Assembly (NCBI GenBank): GCA_965242915.1 | Contig: CBDETN010000027.1 | Span: 62,001 to 126,000 of the forward strand | Source: CAJXII01 sp965242915 | Lineage (GTDB): Bacteria > Campylobacterota > Campylobacteria > Campylobacterales > Arcobacteraceae | DNA length: 64,000 bases | Direction: 5' to 3' | Shown here: positions 1 to 8,115 of the stretch, piece by piece | How the letters are laid out: each line of letters starts with the position of its first letter | Position numbering within the stretch: position 1 is the first letter of the stretch | The notes under the pieces: generated by a model | What the model was told of the DNA's origin: nothing | Databases searched by the model: none | Seen by the model: only the letters and a program-made list of their open reading frames with translations | Position numbers and translations under genes: made by a program

Positions 1-995
1 ATAACCGCACTCACTCCTCCAGCTTTATCAATATCCTGCATATGGATAGTTGTTAAAGATGGGGATATTTTAGCAATATGAGAAACTCTACGAGATACTT
101 TATTTATATCTTCAAGATTAAAATTCACATCTGCTTCTCTGGCAATCGCTAACATATGTAAAACAGTATTTGATGAACCACCCATAGCCATATCAACAGC
201 AAATGCATTTCTTACTGCATTTTCATTTAGGATATTTTTCATATTATATTGCGCTTTTTCTTTTTCTTCCATAAGTGCAATTTCACAAATTCTTCTTGCT
301 GCTTTTCTATAAAGCTCTTCTCTTTCTTTTGTTAAAGCTAAAATAGTTCCATTACCAGGAAGTGCGATACCCATAGCTTCCATAAGTGTATTCATAGAAT
401 TTGCAGTAAACATACCAGAACAACTCCCACCACTTGGACAAGCATTACACTCAATATCTGTAAGTTGAGCTTCTGTAATCTCACCGGCTTCAAACTTACC
501 AACAGCTTCAAATGCAGTTGATAAATCAATTGGCGTTCCGTCTTTGGTATAACCTTTAGCCATAGGACCACCTGAAACAAATACAGTAGGTACATTAACT
601 CTTAAAGCTCCCATTATCATACCCGGAACAATCTTATCACAATTTGGAATAGCTATCATTGCATCTAATTTATGTGCATTCATAACTGTTTCAATACTAT
701 TTGCAATTAATTCTCTTGAAGGAAGAGAAAAAAGCATACCATCATGCCCCATAGCAATACCGTCATCTACACCAATAGTATTAAACTCAAATGGCACACA
801 ACCTGCTTTTCTAATCTCATCTTTTATAATATCTGACACTTTATCTAAGAAAAAATGTCCGGGAATAATTTCAATAAAAGAATTCGCAACACCAATAAAC
901 GGTTTATCAAAATCTTCATCTTTTAGTCCTGTTGCTCTTAGCAGAGACCTGTGTGGCGCCCTGTCAAATCCTTTTTTTACTTCATCACTTCTCAT
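1..995 (-). CDS. ilvD: Dihydroxy-acid dehydratase, 5' part (gene runs off the window)
   Basis: Dehydrates 2,3-dihydroxy acids to 2-oxo acids, the third common step of isoleucine/valine synthesis (cytoplasm). The first 331 residues are present of about 560 normal for the family; the C-terminal part lies left of base 1. The start MRSDEVKKGF is the family start. Visible motifs are NCDK with Cys119 and the CPSGGSC stretch with Cys192, the two cluster ligands that match the E. coli enzyme. The early position that is Cys in [2Fe-2S] relatives reads IPGHFF here, so the oxygen-sensitive [4Fe-4S] class is inferred. The next gene upstream is the tRNA pair on the other strand, so this gene has its own promoter in the 996-1063 gap or further up. 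Confidence 0.96.
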   Translation of the reverse strand, partial: MRSDEVKKGFDRAPHRSLLRATGLKDEDFDKPFIGVANSFIEIIPGHFFLDKVSDIIKDEIRKAGCVPFEFNTIGVDDGIAMGHDGMLFSLPSRELIANSIETVMNAHKLDAMIAIPNCDKIVPGMIMGALRVNVPTVFVSGGPMAKGYTKDGTPIDLSTAFEAVGKFEAGEITEAQLTDIECNACPSGGSCSGMFTANSMNTLMEAMGIALPGNGTILALTKEREELYRKAARRICEIALMEEKEKAQYNMKNILNENAVRNAFAVDMAMGGSSNTVLHMLAIAREADVNFNLEDINKVSRRVSHIAKISPSLTTIHMQDIDKAGGVSAV

Positions 996-1063
996 AAAAT
1001 ATCCTTGTTGTTTTCTAAAATATATTAAATTTTAAAAATTATAGCAAAATTTCAATAAAAGAC

Positions 1064-1092
1064 TTGACAATATACAAAGAAATAGCTATAAT
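1064..1092 (+). promoter_or_regulatory. Consensus sigma-70 promoter for the tRNA pair
   Basis: TTGACA at 1064-1069 and TATAAT at 1087-1092 are separated by exactly 17 bases. The first tRNA begins 73 bases downstream of the -10 box. A perfect -35 box is unusual in this phylum, where -35 sequences are weak, and fits a strongly expressed stable-RNA promoter. Confidence 0.8.
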
Positions 1093-1165
1093 TCCCGTCC
1101 AAAAACAGCGCAAGCAGTTTTTAAAGATACAAAATATACCTTTGATAGAGATGTCAAAAATACAT

Positions 1166-1252
1166 GCGAGTGTGGCGGAATAGGTAGACGCGTTGGACTT
1201 AAAATCCAATTCCGGTTTCGGAGTGTCGGTTCAATTCCGACCATTCGCACCA
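1166..1252 (+). tRNA. tRNA-Leu (anticodon UAA)
   Basis: 87 bases including an encoded CCA (1250-1252). The acceptor stem pairs GCGAGTG (1166-1172) with CATTCGC (1242-1248), with one G-T pair. The anticodon stem is TTGGA/TCCAA around a 7-base loop with TAA at 1200-1202, reading UUA. A long variable arm is present, as expected for class II tRNAs, and the T-loop reads GTTCAATTC. Confidence 0.96.
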
Positions 1253-1261
1253 CTATTAAGT

Positions 1262-1350
1262 AGAGAGCTGACAGAGTTGGTCGAATGTACCGGTTTTGAA
1301 AACCGGCGAGGTTTACGCCTCCAGCGGTTCGAATCCGCTGCTCTCTGCCA
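1262..1350 (+). tRNA. tRNA-Ser (anticodon UGA); integration site of the adjoining island
   Basis: 89 bases with encoded CCA. The acceptor stem pairs AGAGAGC (1262-1268) with GCTCTCT (1340-1346). The anticodon stem CCGGT/ACCGG encloses TTTGAAA, so the anticodon is TGA. The variable arm is long. It lies 9 bases after the tRNA-Leu gene and shares its promoter. The last 17 bases of the gene plus 3 beyond it are repeated at 10025-10044, marking the gene as the attachment site of the island that follows. Confidence 0.96.
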
Positions 1351-1353
1351 CTA
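1334..1353 (+). repeat. Island left attachment repeat (attL) in the 3' end of tRNA-Ser
   Basis: These 20 bases (T-arm 3' half, acceptor 3' strand, CCA and CTA) recur without mismatch at 10025-10044. A tyrosine recombinase remnant lies between them. This is the usual signature of integration into a tRNA 3' end with the tRNA gene kept intact. Confidence 0.85.
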
Positions 1354-1573
1354 TATAATCAATCACTTTAAAACCCTTTAATCATCAGCTTTATAAGACT
1401 TTTAAGTTTTCTATGATTTTAATTTAGTCATCTATTAGTCACCAAGATTAGTAAAATTATAAAATTTAAGTATGTCAAATTTCTGAATACTTTTTCTTTT
1501 ACTATCTAAAAATTTTGAAATTCCAAAAAAAACATTAAACTAAAAGCACTCCTAAACTTTTATATCTATAAAA
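1354..1573. other. Non-coding AT-rich segment between attL and the first IS
   Basis: I see no open reading frame with a ribosome binding site and no match to known RNA motifs. It may be what is left of an older island gene eroded by the IS insertions next to it. Confidence 0.4.
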
Positions 1574-1732
1574 TATAATACCCCAAGAAGACAAGACAAC
1601 TTTTTCTAAATCCTTATTCTCTTTTTCACCTGTTACCTTATGCCACAATTTCAACTAATTTATCATAATCCTTATTATTAATTTTTAAACTATCATAATA
1701 AAAACTCATTGGTTTTTTATAATTTAAAGTTT

Positions 1733-2845
1733 CGCCAATTCACACTTAAAGTGCAACAAAACCAGCCAAAATTATGCCACCATTTTTCTTGAAACTTCCT
1801 TGAAAAATATCTCATTTGGTGTGTAATATTTCAGAATCTTTCTTGGTCTATTATTTAGCCTATTTTGAATGATAGTTATTTGAGTTTGATTTATATTTTC
1901 AAAGCTATATTTCTTGGGAATATATTCTCTAACTAGTCCATTTGTATGCTCATTCAATCCTCTTTGCCAAGATGAGTATGGATCACAAAAGTAAAACTTT
2001 AGATTTAATTTTTGAGCTATCTCTTCATGATAGGAGAACTCTTTACCATTATCTGAAGTAATTGTACGAACTAGTTTCTTTATTGGATGTAAAAGCTCTA
2101 TAATAGCTTGTGTAACAACATCTGCTTTTTTAGATTCAACTATCTTCATAAGTGTAAATTTACTCTTTCTATCAACTAAGGTAACGATAGCACCTTTATG
2201 GTCTTTACCTATAATTGTATCTACTTCAAAGTCACCAAATCTAGTTTTCTTTTCAATAATCTTAGCTCGTTTACTAATATTTACTCTATTTTTAATTTGA
2301 CCTCTAGTCTTGTATTGACTACTTCTATTACCATACTTTTTATTTTTATGTCTCAATAATTTATATAATCGACCACCACTTCTTTGATTTGCATAAATGT
2401 ATCTATATACTGTTTCATATGAAATATTTGCTATTTTATCTTTTTTCAATCTACCAACTAGTTGATCAGGAGATAAGCCATCTCTTAACATCTTACCAAT
2501 TTTTAGTTTTAATTTATTAGTGAGTTTCTTATATCTATCTTTAAATTTATCTCTTGATACTGCTTTTATATGTGCATCATCTGCACTATAATATCCATTA
2601 TTACTATTTCTACTTAGTTCTCTTGATATTGTAGATTTAGATACTTCAATTAGTTCTGCTATTTTTGTGATTGTATAGTTCTCGTTTTTATAAGCAAATA
2701 TTTGATACCTTAAACCTAAGGTTAATTGTTTATACTTTTTCATTTAATGCTCCATTTATCCTGTAAGATATGTAGCTTAAATTGTATATCAATTAGCCTT
2801 ACTATCTTATATTTCTAAATGTTGCACTTTAAGTGTGAATGTTCA
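1733..2845 (-). mobile_element. IS30-type element, copy 1 (1113 bp)
   Basis: Boundaries come from comparing three copies in this window. All begin with CGCCAATTCACACTT and end with AAGTGTGAATGTTCA. Imperfect terminal inverted repeats contain the shared 19 bases at 1739-1757 and 2821-2839. A target duplication TTT lies at 1730-1732 and 2846-2848. It carries one transposase gene and sits inside the IS3-type transposase gene. On reading I saw no difference from copy 2 at 6440-7552. Confidence 0.9.
1772..2743 (-). CDS. IS30-family transposase (copy 1)
   Basis: 323 residues. The N-terminal helix-turn-helix spans about residues 8-45 (TITKIAELIEVSKSTISREL). The DDE catalytic triad is D175 (FEVDTIIG), D231 (TITSDNGKEF) and E265 (RGLNEHTNG), with the 33-residue D/E spacing typical of IS30. 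The protein is full length and identical to that of copy 2, so this copy is likely functional and recently moved. Confidence 0.93.
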   Translation of the reverse strand: MKKYKQLTLGLRYQIFAYKNENYTITKIAELIEVSKSTISRELSRNSNNGYYSADDAHIKAVSRDKFKDRYKKLTNKLKLKIGKMLRDGLSPDQLVGRLKKDKIANISYETVYRYIYANQRSGGRLYKLLRHKNKKYGNRSSQYKTRGQIKNRVNISKRAKIIEKKTRFGDFEVDTIIGKDHKGAIVTLVDRKSKFTLMKIVESKKADVVTQAIIELLHPIKKLVRTITSDNGKEFSYHEEIAQKLNLKFYFCDPYSSWQRGLNEHTNGLVREYIPKKYSFENINQTQITIIQNRLNNRPRKILKYYTPNEIFFKEVSRKMVA

Positions 2846-4017
2846 TTTGATGAAATCTTTTATGATTATAAAAATCAATATAATCTTTCACATCAGTTTT
2901 TAACTCTTTAATTGTGTTATATTCATTTAGATAAATTCTTTCAACTTTTGCACTTCGCCAGAATCTCTCTATACAAATATTATCAGTAGCTCTACCTTTA
3001 CCATCCATTGAGATAATGATGCCATTATCTTTTAAAGTCTGTGTATGGATATGACTTGTGTATTGACTGCCTTGATCTGTATTAAATATTTCAGGTTTAC
3101 CATATAGCGATAATGCTTCATTTAGAACATCCATTGTTAAAGCTGAATCCATAGTGTTGGATATTTTCCAAGATAGTACAGCTTTAGAATACCAATCAAT
3201 TATAGCTGCTAAATAAACCATGCCGCCATTAATCTTGATATATGTTATATCCGTACTCCATACTTGATTTGCTTTTACTATGTCAACTCCTCTAAGCTTG
3301 TAAGAGTATTTTTTATGTTGCTTATCTGGTATTGATAGATTTATTGGTTTAACTGCTAATATTGGCTTTAAACCCATCTCTTGTCTATATTTATAAACAG
3401 TATTCAAACTTATATTGTATCCATCTTCTAAAAGTTGCTGATGAACTTTTAAAGCTCCATATATTGGTATTTGCTCATAAATATCATTTATCTTATCTTT
3501 GAGTGATATTTTATGCTTATTTTCTATAGGCTTATAATATAAGCTGCTTGGATTTAATTTTATAAGTTTACATTGAGTTGATACTGAAATATATGTTAGC
3601 TTAGACTCTATCAACTCTTTTTTATTAGATAAGTCCAAGCTTTGTAGCTTTTCCTCAAGCCATTCCTTTTCAACTGTCATTTTACCTACTATCTTTGCAT
3701 AATCATCTATTTTAGATTGTAATTTTAAGTTTTCGTCTTTATATTCTTTGATAGCCTTTGCAGGCTCCATTGCCAACTCTGCATTATCCAAAAATATCTT
3801 CTTCCAATTTTGGATATTTTTAGGTGTTATATTATTTTTACTTGCTATCTCATTTAAAGTCTTTTCACCTTTTAAAACTTCTAAAACAATTTTTGTTTTA
3901 AATTTTGCTGTAAATATTCTTCTTTTTGTACTCATTTTTTACCCCTATTAAATATTTTATTATTTTAACTTTTTAGGAATAAGAATCTTATTTTTTCGTT
4001 CTTATTTTCTTGTGGTA

Positions 4018-4128
4018 TTATAAATATTCAGCTGCAGCAGATCTAGATACACCAAGACTCTTTGCTATTCTCCTATATGAGAAATCCATTTGATACTTTA
4101 ATTTTAGTATCTCTTTAATCTGTTTCAT
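4018..4128 (-). pseudogene. istA: IS21-family istA transposase, N-terminal fragment
   Basis: A good ribosome binding site (AGGAGAG) precedes ATG at 4128. The 36 residues MKQIKEILKLKY...SAAAEYL match the start of IstA, with the helix-turn-helix RRIAKSLGVSRSAAAEYL. The frame stops where the IS3-type element begins, so the rest of the gene has been lost or was never carried past this point. Confidence 0.7.
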
Positions 4129-4275
4129 TAAAACTCTCCTCATTGATACACTCCTAATATTTTTAGAAGTGTAGTTTAATATGGAGAATATCTCAAACTT
4201 AAATTAGTTTTAATCCAGCAAATAAACTTAATTTAAACTTTCCTATCACTTTTTTATTAAAAGTGTCCAGATAAA

Positions 4276-4341
4276 AAGTGATACGGTGTCTTTTTGTTAA
4301 CCGCTAGGGTGTCTTTTTAGAAAGTGATATGGTGTCTTTTT
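4276..4341. repeat. Three 23-bp-phased end repeats of the IS21-type remnant
   Basis: GGTGTCTTTTT occurs at 4285-4295, 4308-4318 and 4331-4341, exactly 23 bases apart. The first and third are extended to AAGTGATAYGGTGTCTTTTT. Multiple terminal repeats of this kind are known binding sites for the IS21 transposase at the element's ends. They lie upstream of the istA fragment in the right place for its left end. An inverted pair (ATCACTTTTT at 4246-4255, AAAAAGTGAT at 4273-4282) lies beside the first repeat. Confidence 0.65.
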
Positions 4342-4440
4342 GGTAGTGATTTTTGCAGATAGCGAGATTTGGCTTTAAAGATTTATATAAAATGTAGTGT
4401 TTATTTGCTACAATATCCAAACCTTAAATTAGGAGAATAA

Positions 4441-4821
4441 ATGACAAATATAACTAAAAAAAATAAAGATTGTTCAACTATAGAAACAATTCAAGATGTA
4501 AATGATTTATGGGATTATAATGATACTATTAGTGGTGGAACAAATGATGAAAAATGGGTTTCTTGTGGACAGGATGAGAAAGGTAGTGGGTATAGTGAAT
4601 TAAAAAATAAATTCAAAGAACATTTTAAGGGTATTTCTAAAGAAAAATGGATAGCTAAATTAATGTGTCAATGTTGTAAGAAATTAAAACCTACAGGTAA
4701 AGAAAAAGTATCTTGGACAGATTTTTATAAGTGTCTTTTATCAAAAATATCAGAAAAAGAAACTTTAAATACATATAATAGAGTTAAAGAATTAATTAAA
4801 TGGCATGAAGCCAGAGATTAG
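4441..4821 (+). CDS. Hypothetical island protein with cysteine cluster
   Basis: I do not recognise this 126-residue protein. It starts 4 bases after AGGAG at 4432-4436, an unusually short spacing, but the frame is open throughout and has no competitor. It is hydrophilic and lysine-rich, without signal peptide or membrane segment. Cysteines lie at residue 11, in WVSCGQ, in MCQCCKK (about residues 75-79) and in YKC, which could bind a metal. It is the first of three same-strand genes (gaps of 36 and 9 bases), all with very low GC and none recognisable. The place in the island suggests accessory or defence cargo, which is only a guess. Confidence 0.6.
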   Translation: MTNITKKNKDCSTIETIQDVNDLWDYNDTISGGTNDEKWVSCGQDEKGSGYSELKNKFKEHFKGISKEKWIAKLMCQCCKKLKPTGKEKVSWTDFYKCLLSKISEKETLNTYNRVKELIKWHEARD

Positions 4822-4857
4822 AAGCAAAAAAGTAATAAATTTATAAGGAGAATTATT

Positions 4858-5070
4858 ATGAAAATGGAATGTAGTAATAATAATTGTGAAGAGAATTGTA
4901 TATATCAGATGGTAGGAAATATAAAAGCAATAGATAATGATAAGTATTCAACAATGTATGAAGAGCAATACGAAGGTACTTGTAGTTATTGTAATACTTT
5001 TCAAGAAATAACTAAAGAATATTGGGAAAATAATGAAACAGGAGATATTTACGGAGTGGAATATAGGTAA
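4858..5070 (+). CDS. Small cysteine-rich hypothetical protein
   Basis: 70 residues, preceded by AAGGAGAATTATT, a strong ribosome binding site. Cysteines are arranged as C5, CEENC (about 10-14) and CSYC (about 42-45), a pattern compatible with a small zinc ribbon, though no family is recognised. The acidic content is high. Second gene of the three-gene set. Confidence 0.6.
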   Translation: MKMECSNNNCEENCIYQMVGNIKAIDNDKYSTMYEEQYEGTCSYCNTFQEITKEYWENNETGDIYGVEYR

Positions 5071-5079
5071 TACAGAATT

Positions 5080-5409
5080 ATGATAGAATTAACATCATTT
5101 CAATTAGTTTCTTCTATTTTTACTATTTTAGGACTAGGTATTGCAATAGGTTTTAAGTTGGGCGAAAAGAAACAACCCCTTATTCAACAAAGATTTTTAT
5201 GTTTAATTGCACATTTAACATTGCCAAATAGACATAATATTTATATAAATAATAAAGGTAAAAAGGTAGGAACTGATTGCCCTTGGTTTATAGAAAAAAA
5301 TAAAATGTGTAATAAAATTCAAAAGAAATGTATGCTATATGTTGATTTTGATTATGAAATAGAATATAAAGAATATATTGATAAATTCCGAAAAGCTAAA
5401 AATAATTGA
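5080..5409 (+). CDS. Small single-span membrane protein, hypothetical
   Basis: 109 residues. A hydrophobic stretch at about residues 8-27 (SSIFTILGLGIAIGF) is followed by KLGEKK and so would anchor the protein with the rest in the cytoplasm by the positive-inside rule. The C-terminal part has cysteines in DCPWFIEKNKMC and KKC. No ribosome binding site is obvious; the start lies 9 bases after the previous stop, so translational coupling is likely. Third gene of the set; function unknown. Confidence 0.55.
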   Translation: MIELTSFQLVSSIFTILGLGIAIGFKLGEKKQPLIQQRFLCLIAHLTLPNRHNIYINNKGKKVGTDCPWFIEKNKMCNKIQKKCMLYVDFDYEIEYKEYIDKFRKAKNN

Positions 5410-5445
5410 TAGATTGAAATATTTTTTAAGTTATTCTTAATATAT

Positions 5446-5556
5446 TATAATATATAATTCAAATGATTAGTGCGTAAGCAAGATGTATTTAAGATATATC
5501 AAATTGGGTTGGTTTTTCTGATAAACCACTAAGCTCCTTGAAAAAGGAGCTTTTTT
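5446..5556 (+). ncRNA. Candidate structured RNA between island genes
   Basis: TATAAT lies at 5446-5451, without a clear -35 box. About 95 bases follow with no reading frame, including a hairpin TGGTTT (5510-5515)/AAACCA (5523-5528), and end in a strong intrinsic terminator at 5531-5556. It could be a separate small RNA or merely the 3' end of the preceding operon's message. Confidence 0.3.
5531..5556 (+). terminator. Intrinsic terminator
   Basis: The stem AAGCTCC (5531-5537) pairs with GGAGCTT (5546-5552) around an 8-base loop and runs into a T tract to 5556. It ends transcription from the three-gene set or the candidate RNA, just before the convergent gene at 5562. Confidence 0.85.
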
Positions 5557-5561
5557 AATGT

Positions 5562-6404
5562 CTATAATTTATCAAAAATTCTTTTATTTTTATTGAATTT
5601 ATATTGAAAATCTTTTTCATCTAAATAATGATGAGAATTAATATAGTATTCATTATCAATACTATTAATATGTTTTTTTAAAGATACATAATGATAAAGA
5701 CCATCTTTTTTTCGTAGAAAAATAATATCAGCTTTTAAATTTGATTTTGGTTTTAATCCATCTTTATCAAATATAAAGATAGGATTATTTAATGTATCAA
5801 TAATCCAAGAAAATGCTTCAATTTTATCTAAATGACAACCATCTTTTTCATAATCATTTGTTAAATTAGATTCATATAGTATATTTCTTATAAATTCTTT
5901 TTTTCTACTTTTTTGATTAATCCATATATTGTTGACTGTATCATAATATTTATCTTTGTAGCCAATAAGATGTGGAAAATTTGATAATTGAACATTTATC
6001 TTTATTGGTATATCAATAGGAAAAAAATTTGAGAATGTATTTTTTTTATTTAAATATAATTTTGATATATTGTTTTTATAATTAATTTTATGTAAAATCA
6101 TATTTTCATATGTATATTGTTCTAAAAAATAAAATAATAATGCTTTATAATTTAGATAATCTTTATTTAGTTTATTTGGAAACTTTGTTTCATAAATATA
6201 TTGTTTAATAAGAGTATCTTTTTCGATTTTTAAACCATTTATTTCATATCTTTGAGGACTATATTTATCTAATTCTTTATCAAGATTATCAATGTTTTCT
6301 AATAAGGTATTATCACTACTTATAACTTTTGATATTAATGTATCTATTTTATTATTTATTGATGATTCCATTAAATCTTCTAAGCTATCAAGACTAATTC
6401 CCAC
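5562..6404 (-). CDS. Hypothetical protein; possible phage-type nuclease-like (PBECR4-like) C-terminal half
   Basis: 280 residues, not firmly recognised. The first 120 residues look helical and charged. The second half has NFPHLIGYK (residues 142-150), a stretch of lysines with FIRNILYE, EAFSWIIDTLNNPIFIF (196-212) and ADIIFLRKKDGLYHYVSLKK (225-244), then YY, two histidines and a basic C-terminus. From memory this order resembles the PBECR4 domain (phage-Barnase-EndoU-ColicinE5/D-RelE-like nuclease), often carried as mobile-element or toxin cargo. I hold that loosely. The gene is alone on its strand, with IS30 copy 2 inserted just upstream (left end at 6440), which may have altered its promoter. 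Confidence 0.55.
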   Translation of the reverse strand: MGISLDSLEDLMESSINNKIDTLISKVISSDNTLLENIDNLDKELDKYSPQRYEINGLKIEKDTLIKQYIYETKFPNKLNKDYLNYKALLFYFLEQYTYENMILHKINYKNNISKLYLNKKNTFSNFFPIDIPIKINVQLSNFPHLIGYKDKYYDTVNNIWINQKSRKKEFIRNILYESNLTNDYEKDGCHLDKIEAFSWIIDTLNNPIFIFDKDGLKPKSNLKADIIFLRKKDGLYHYVSLKKHINSIDNEYYINSHHYLDEKDFQYKFNKNKRIFDKL

Positions 6405-6439
6405 TTTATATACCTTTTTTAATTTTTTTGATTATAACA

Positions 6440-7552
6440 CGCCAATTCACACTTAAAGTGCAACAAAACCAGCCAAAATTATGCCACCATTTTTCTTGAA
6501 ACTTCCTTGAAAAATATCTCATTTGGTGTGTAATATTTCAGAATCTTTCTTGGTCTATTATTTAGCCTATTTTGAATGATAGTTATTTGAGTTTGATTTA
6601 TATTTTCAAAGCTATATTTCTTGGGAATATATTCTCTAACTAGTCCATTTGTATGCTCATTCAATCCTCTTTGCCAAGATGAGTATGGATCACAAAAGTA
6701 AAACTTTAGATTTAATTTTTGAGCTATCTCTTCATGATAGGAGAACTCTTTACCATTATCTGAAGTAATTGTACGAACTAGTTTCTTTATTGGATGTAAA
6801 AGCTCTATAATAGCTTGTGTAACAACATCTGCTTTTTTAGATTCAACTATCTTCATAAGTGTAAATTTACTCTTTCTATCAACTAAGGTAACGATAGCAC
6901 CTTTATGGTCTTTACCTATAATTGTATCTACTTCAAAGTCACCAAATCTAGTTTTCTTTTCAATAATCTTAGCTCGTTTACTAATATTTACTCTATTTTT
7001 AATTTGACCTCTAGTCTTGTATTGACTACTTCTATTACCATACTTTTTATTTTTATGTCTCAATAATTTATATAATCGACCACCACTTCTTTGATTTGCA
7101 TAAATGTATCTATATACTGTTTCATATGAAATATTTGCTATTTTATCTTTTTTCAATCTACCAACTAGTTGATCAGGAGATAAGCCATCTCTTAACATCT
7201 TACCAATTTTTAGTTTTAATTTATTAGTGAGTTTCTTATATCTATCTTTAAATTTATCTCTTGATACTGCTTTTATATGTGCATCATCTGCACTATAATA
7301 TCCATTATTACTATTTCTACTTAGTTCTCTTGATATTGTAGATTTAGATACTTCAATTAGTTCTGCTATTTTTGTGATTGTATAGTTCTCGTTTTTATAA
7401 GCAAATATTTGATACCTTAAACCTAAGGTTAATTGTTTATACTTTTTCATTTAATGCTCCATTTATCCTGTAAGATATGTAGCTTAAATTGTATATCAAT
7501 TAGCCTTACTATCTTATATTTCTAAATGTTGCACTTTAAGTGTGAATGTTCA
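6440..7552 (-). mobile_element. IS30-type element, copy 2 (1113 bp)
   Basis: Same ends as copy 1, flanked by the target duplication ACA (6437-6439 and 7553-7555). It lies between the upstream region of the 280-residue gene and the 3' end of the integrase remnant. I saw no base difference from copy 1. Confidence 0.93.
6479..7450 (-). CDS. IS30-family transposase (copy 2)
   Basis: Protein identical to copy 1: 323 residues, N-terminal helix-turn-helix, DDE residues D175, D231 and E265 all present. The identity and clean 3-base target duplication indicate recent transposition. Confidence 0.93.
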   Translation of the reverse strand: MKKYKQLTLGLRYQIFAYKNENYTITKIAELIEVSKSTISRELSRNSNNGYYSADDAHIKAVSRDKFKDRYKKLTNKLKLKIGKMLRDGLSPDQLVGRLKKDKIANISYETVYRYIYANQRSGGRLYKLLRHKNKKYGNRSSQYKTRGQIKNRVNISKRAKIIEKKTRFGDFEVDTIIGKDHKGAIVTLVDRKSKFTLMKIVESKKADVVTQAIIELLHPIKKLVRTITSDNGKEFSYHEEIAQKLNLKFYFCDPYSSWQRGLNEHTNGLVREYIPKKYSFENINQTQITIIQNRLNNRPRKILKYYTPNEIFFKEVSRKMVA

Positions 7553-7561
7553 ACATAAATT

Positions 7562-8061
7562 ATTTATATAATTCATTCACAAAATTCTTCCCACTATCAG
7601 GTGCTAATTTTGCATATCTAAGTGTCATATTTATATCATTATGATTCATTAACTTTTGAATAGTGAAAATAGGTGTACCATTAATTGCTAAATGTGAAGC
7701 AAATGTATGCCTAAGTGTATGCGTTACAACTCTATTTTTTGCATCTTTAGTATCTAGCCCTTGATTGAAAAGTTTATCAAAAATATTTTTTAATTTTCTT
7801 TGAATTGTTCTCGTTGGGAATTTTGTAATATTTCCACCTACTACATAATCGTTTGTTTTTAAATCTTTTAAATAGTCTATGAGATAACTCGATATGTGAT
7901 TAGGAATAAAACCCTTATAAGAACTTTCATTTTTTAAATCTTTTAATGTAATATTCCTATCTTTTAAATTTATATCTTTTTTTTGTATATTTAAAATTGT
8001 TTCTAATCTTCCACCAGTTACTAAAGCTAAATCTATAAATAATTTTATATCACTATTGATC
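7562..8061 (-). pseudogene. Tyrosine recombinase (phage-type integrase), C-terminal catalytic fragment
   Basis: Reading the minus strand upward from the stop at 7562-7564 gives about 166 in-frame residues of an integrase catalytic domain: TGGRLETIL (first catalytic Arg), then HTLRHTFASH (the His-x-x-Arg box), then MNHNDINMTLRYAKL (His and the tyrosine nucleophile). The frame is open until 8061, where an IS3-family element begins. The N-terminal domain and first catalytic-domain residues are missing, so the enzyme cannot act. It is the likely former integrase of the tRNA-Ser island. Confidence 0.85.
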
Positions 8062-8115
8062 TGGCTACACTAATTCATACTTAGAACTTAAATAAATCTA
8101 AGTTAAAATAAAAGT

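Larger units (their letters stand above)
1638..3935 (-). pseudogene. IS3-family transposase, split by IS30-type insertion
   Basis: The 5' part is 2846-3935 and the 3' part is 1638-1732. Removing the IS30-type insert and one copy of the TTT target duplication rejoins the frame to read RFHQTLNYKKPMSF and then a stop, giving about 393 residues. The N-terminal 60 residues are the helix-turn-helix domain usually encoded by orfA; here A and B are fused in one frame. The DDE catalytic core is visible as WSTDITYI, FNTDQGSQYT and CIERFWRS. The intact part ends in seven IS30-derived residues, so the product lacks the C-terminal 30 or so residues and is presumably inactive. Confidence 0.85.
1574..4022 (-). 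mobile_element. IS3-family element, interrupted by an IS30-type element
   Basis: The ends show imperfect inverted repeats: TATAATACCCCAAGAAG (from 1574) against TATAATACCACAAGAAA read on the minus strand from 4022. Between them lies one IS3-type transposase gene on the minus strand, cut by the IS30-type copy at 1733-2845. Without that insertion and its 3-base target duplication the element would be about 1.33 kb, normal for IS3. The right end abuts the start of an IS21-type istA gene, which it truncates. The exact terminal bases are uncertain because I could not settle a target duplication. Confidence 0.65.

Noticed and set aside
392..595. Open frame of 67 codons inside ilvD
   Set aside because: Out of frame with a clear ilvD protein on the same strand; no ribosome binding site.
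4276..4341. Regular 23-bp spaced repeats, CRISPR-like at first look
   Set aside because: Only three units with an 11-base core and no spacers of CRISPR size; they match the multiple terminal repeats of an IS21-type end.
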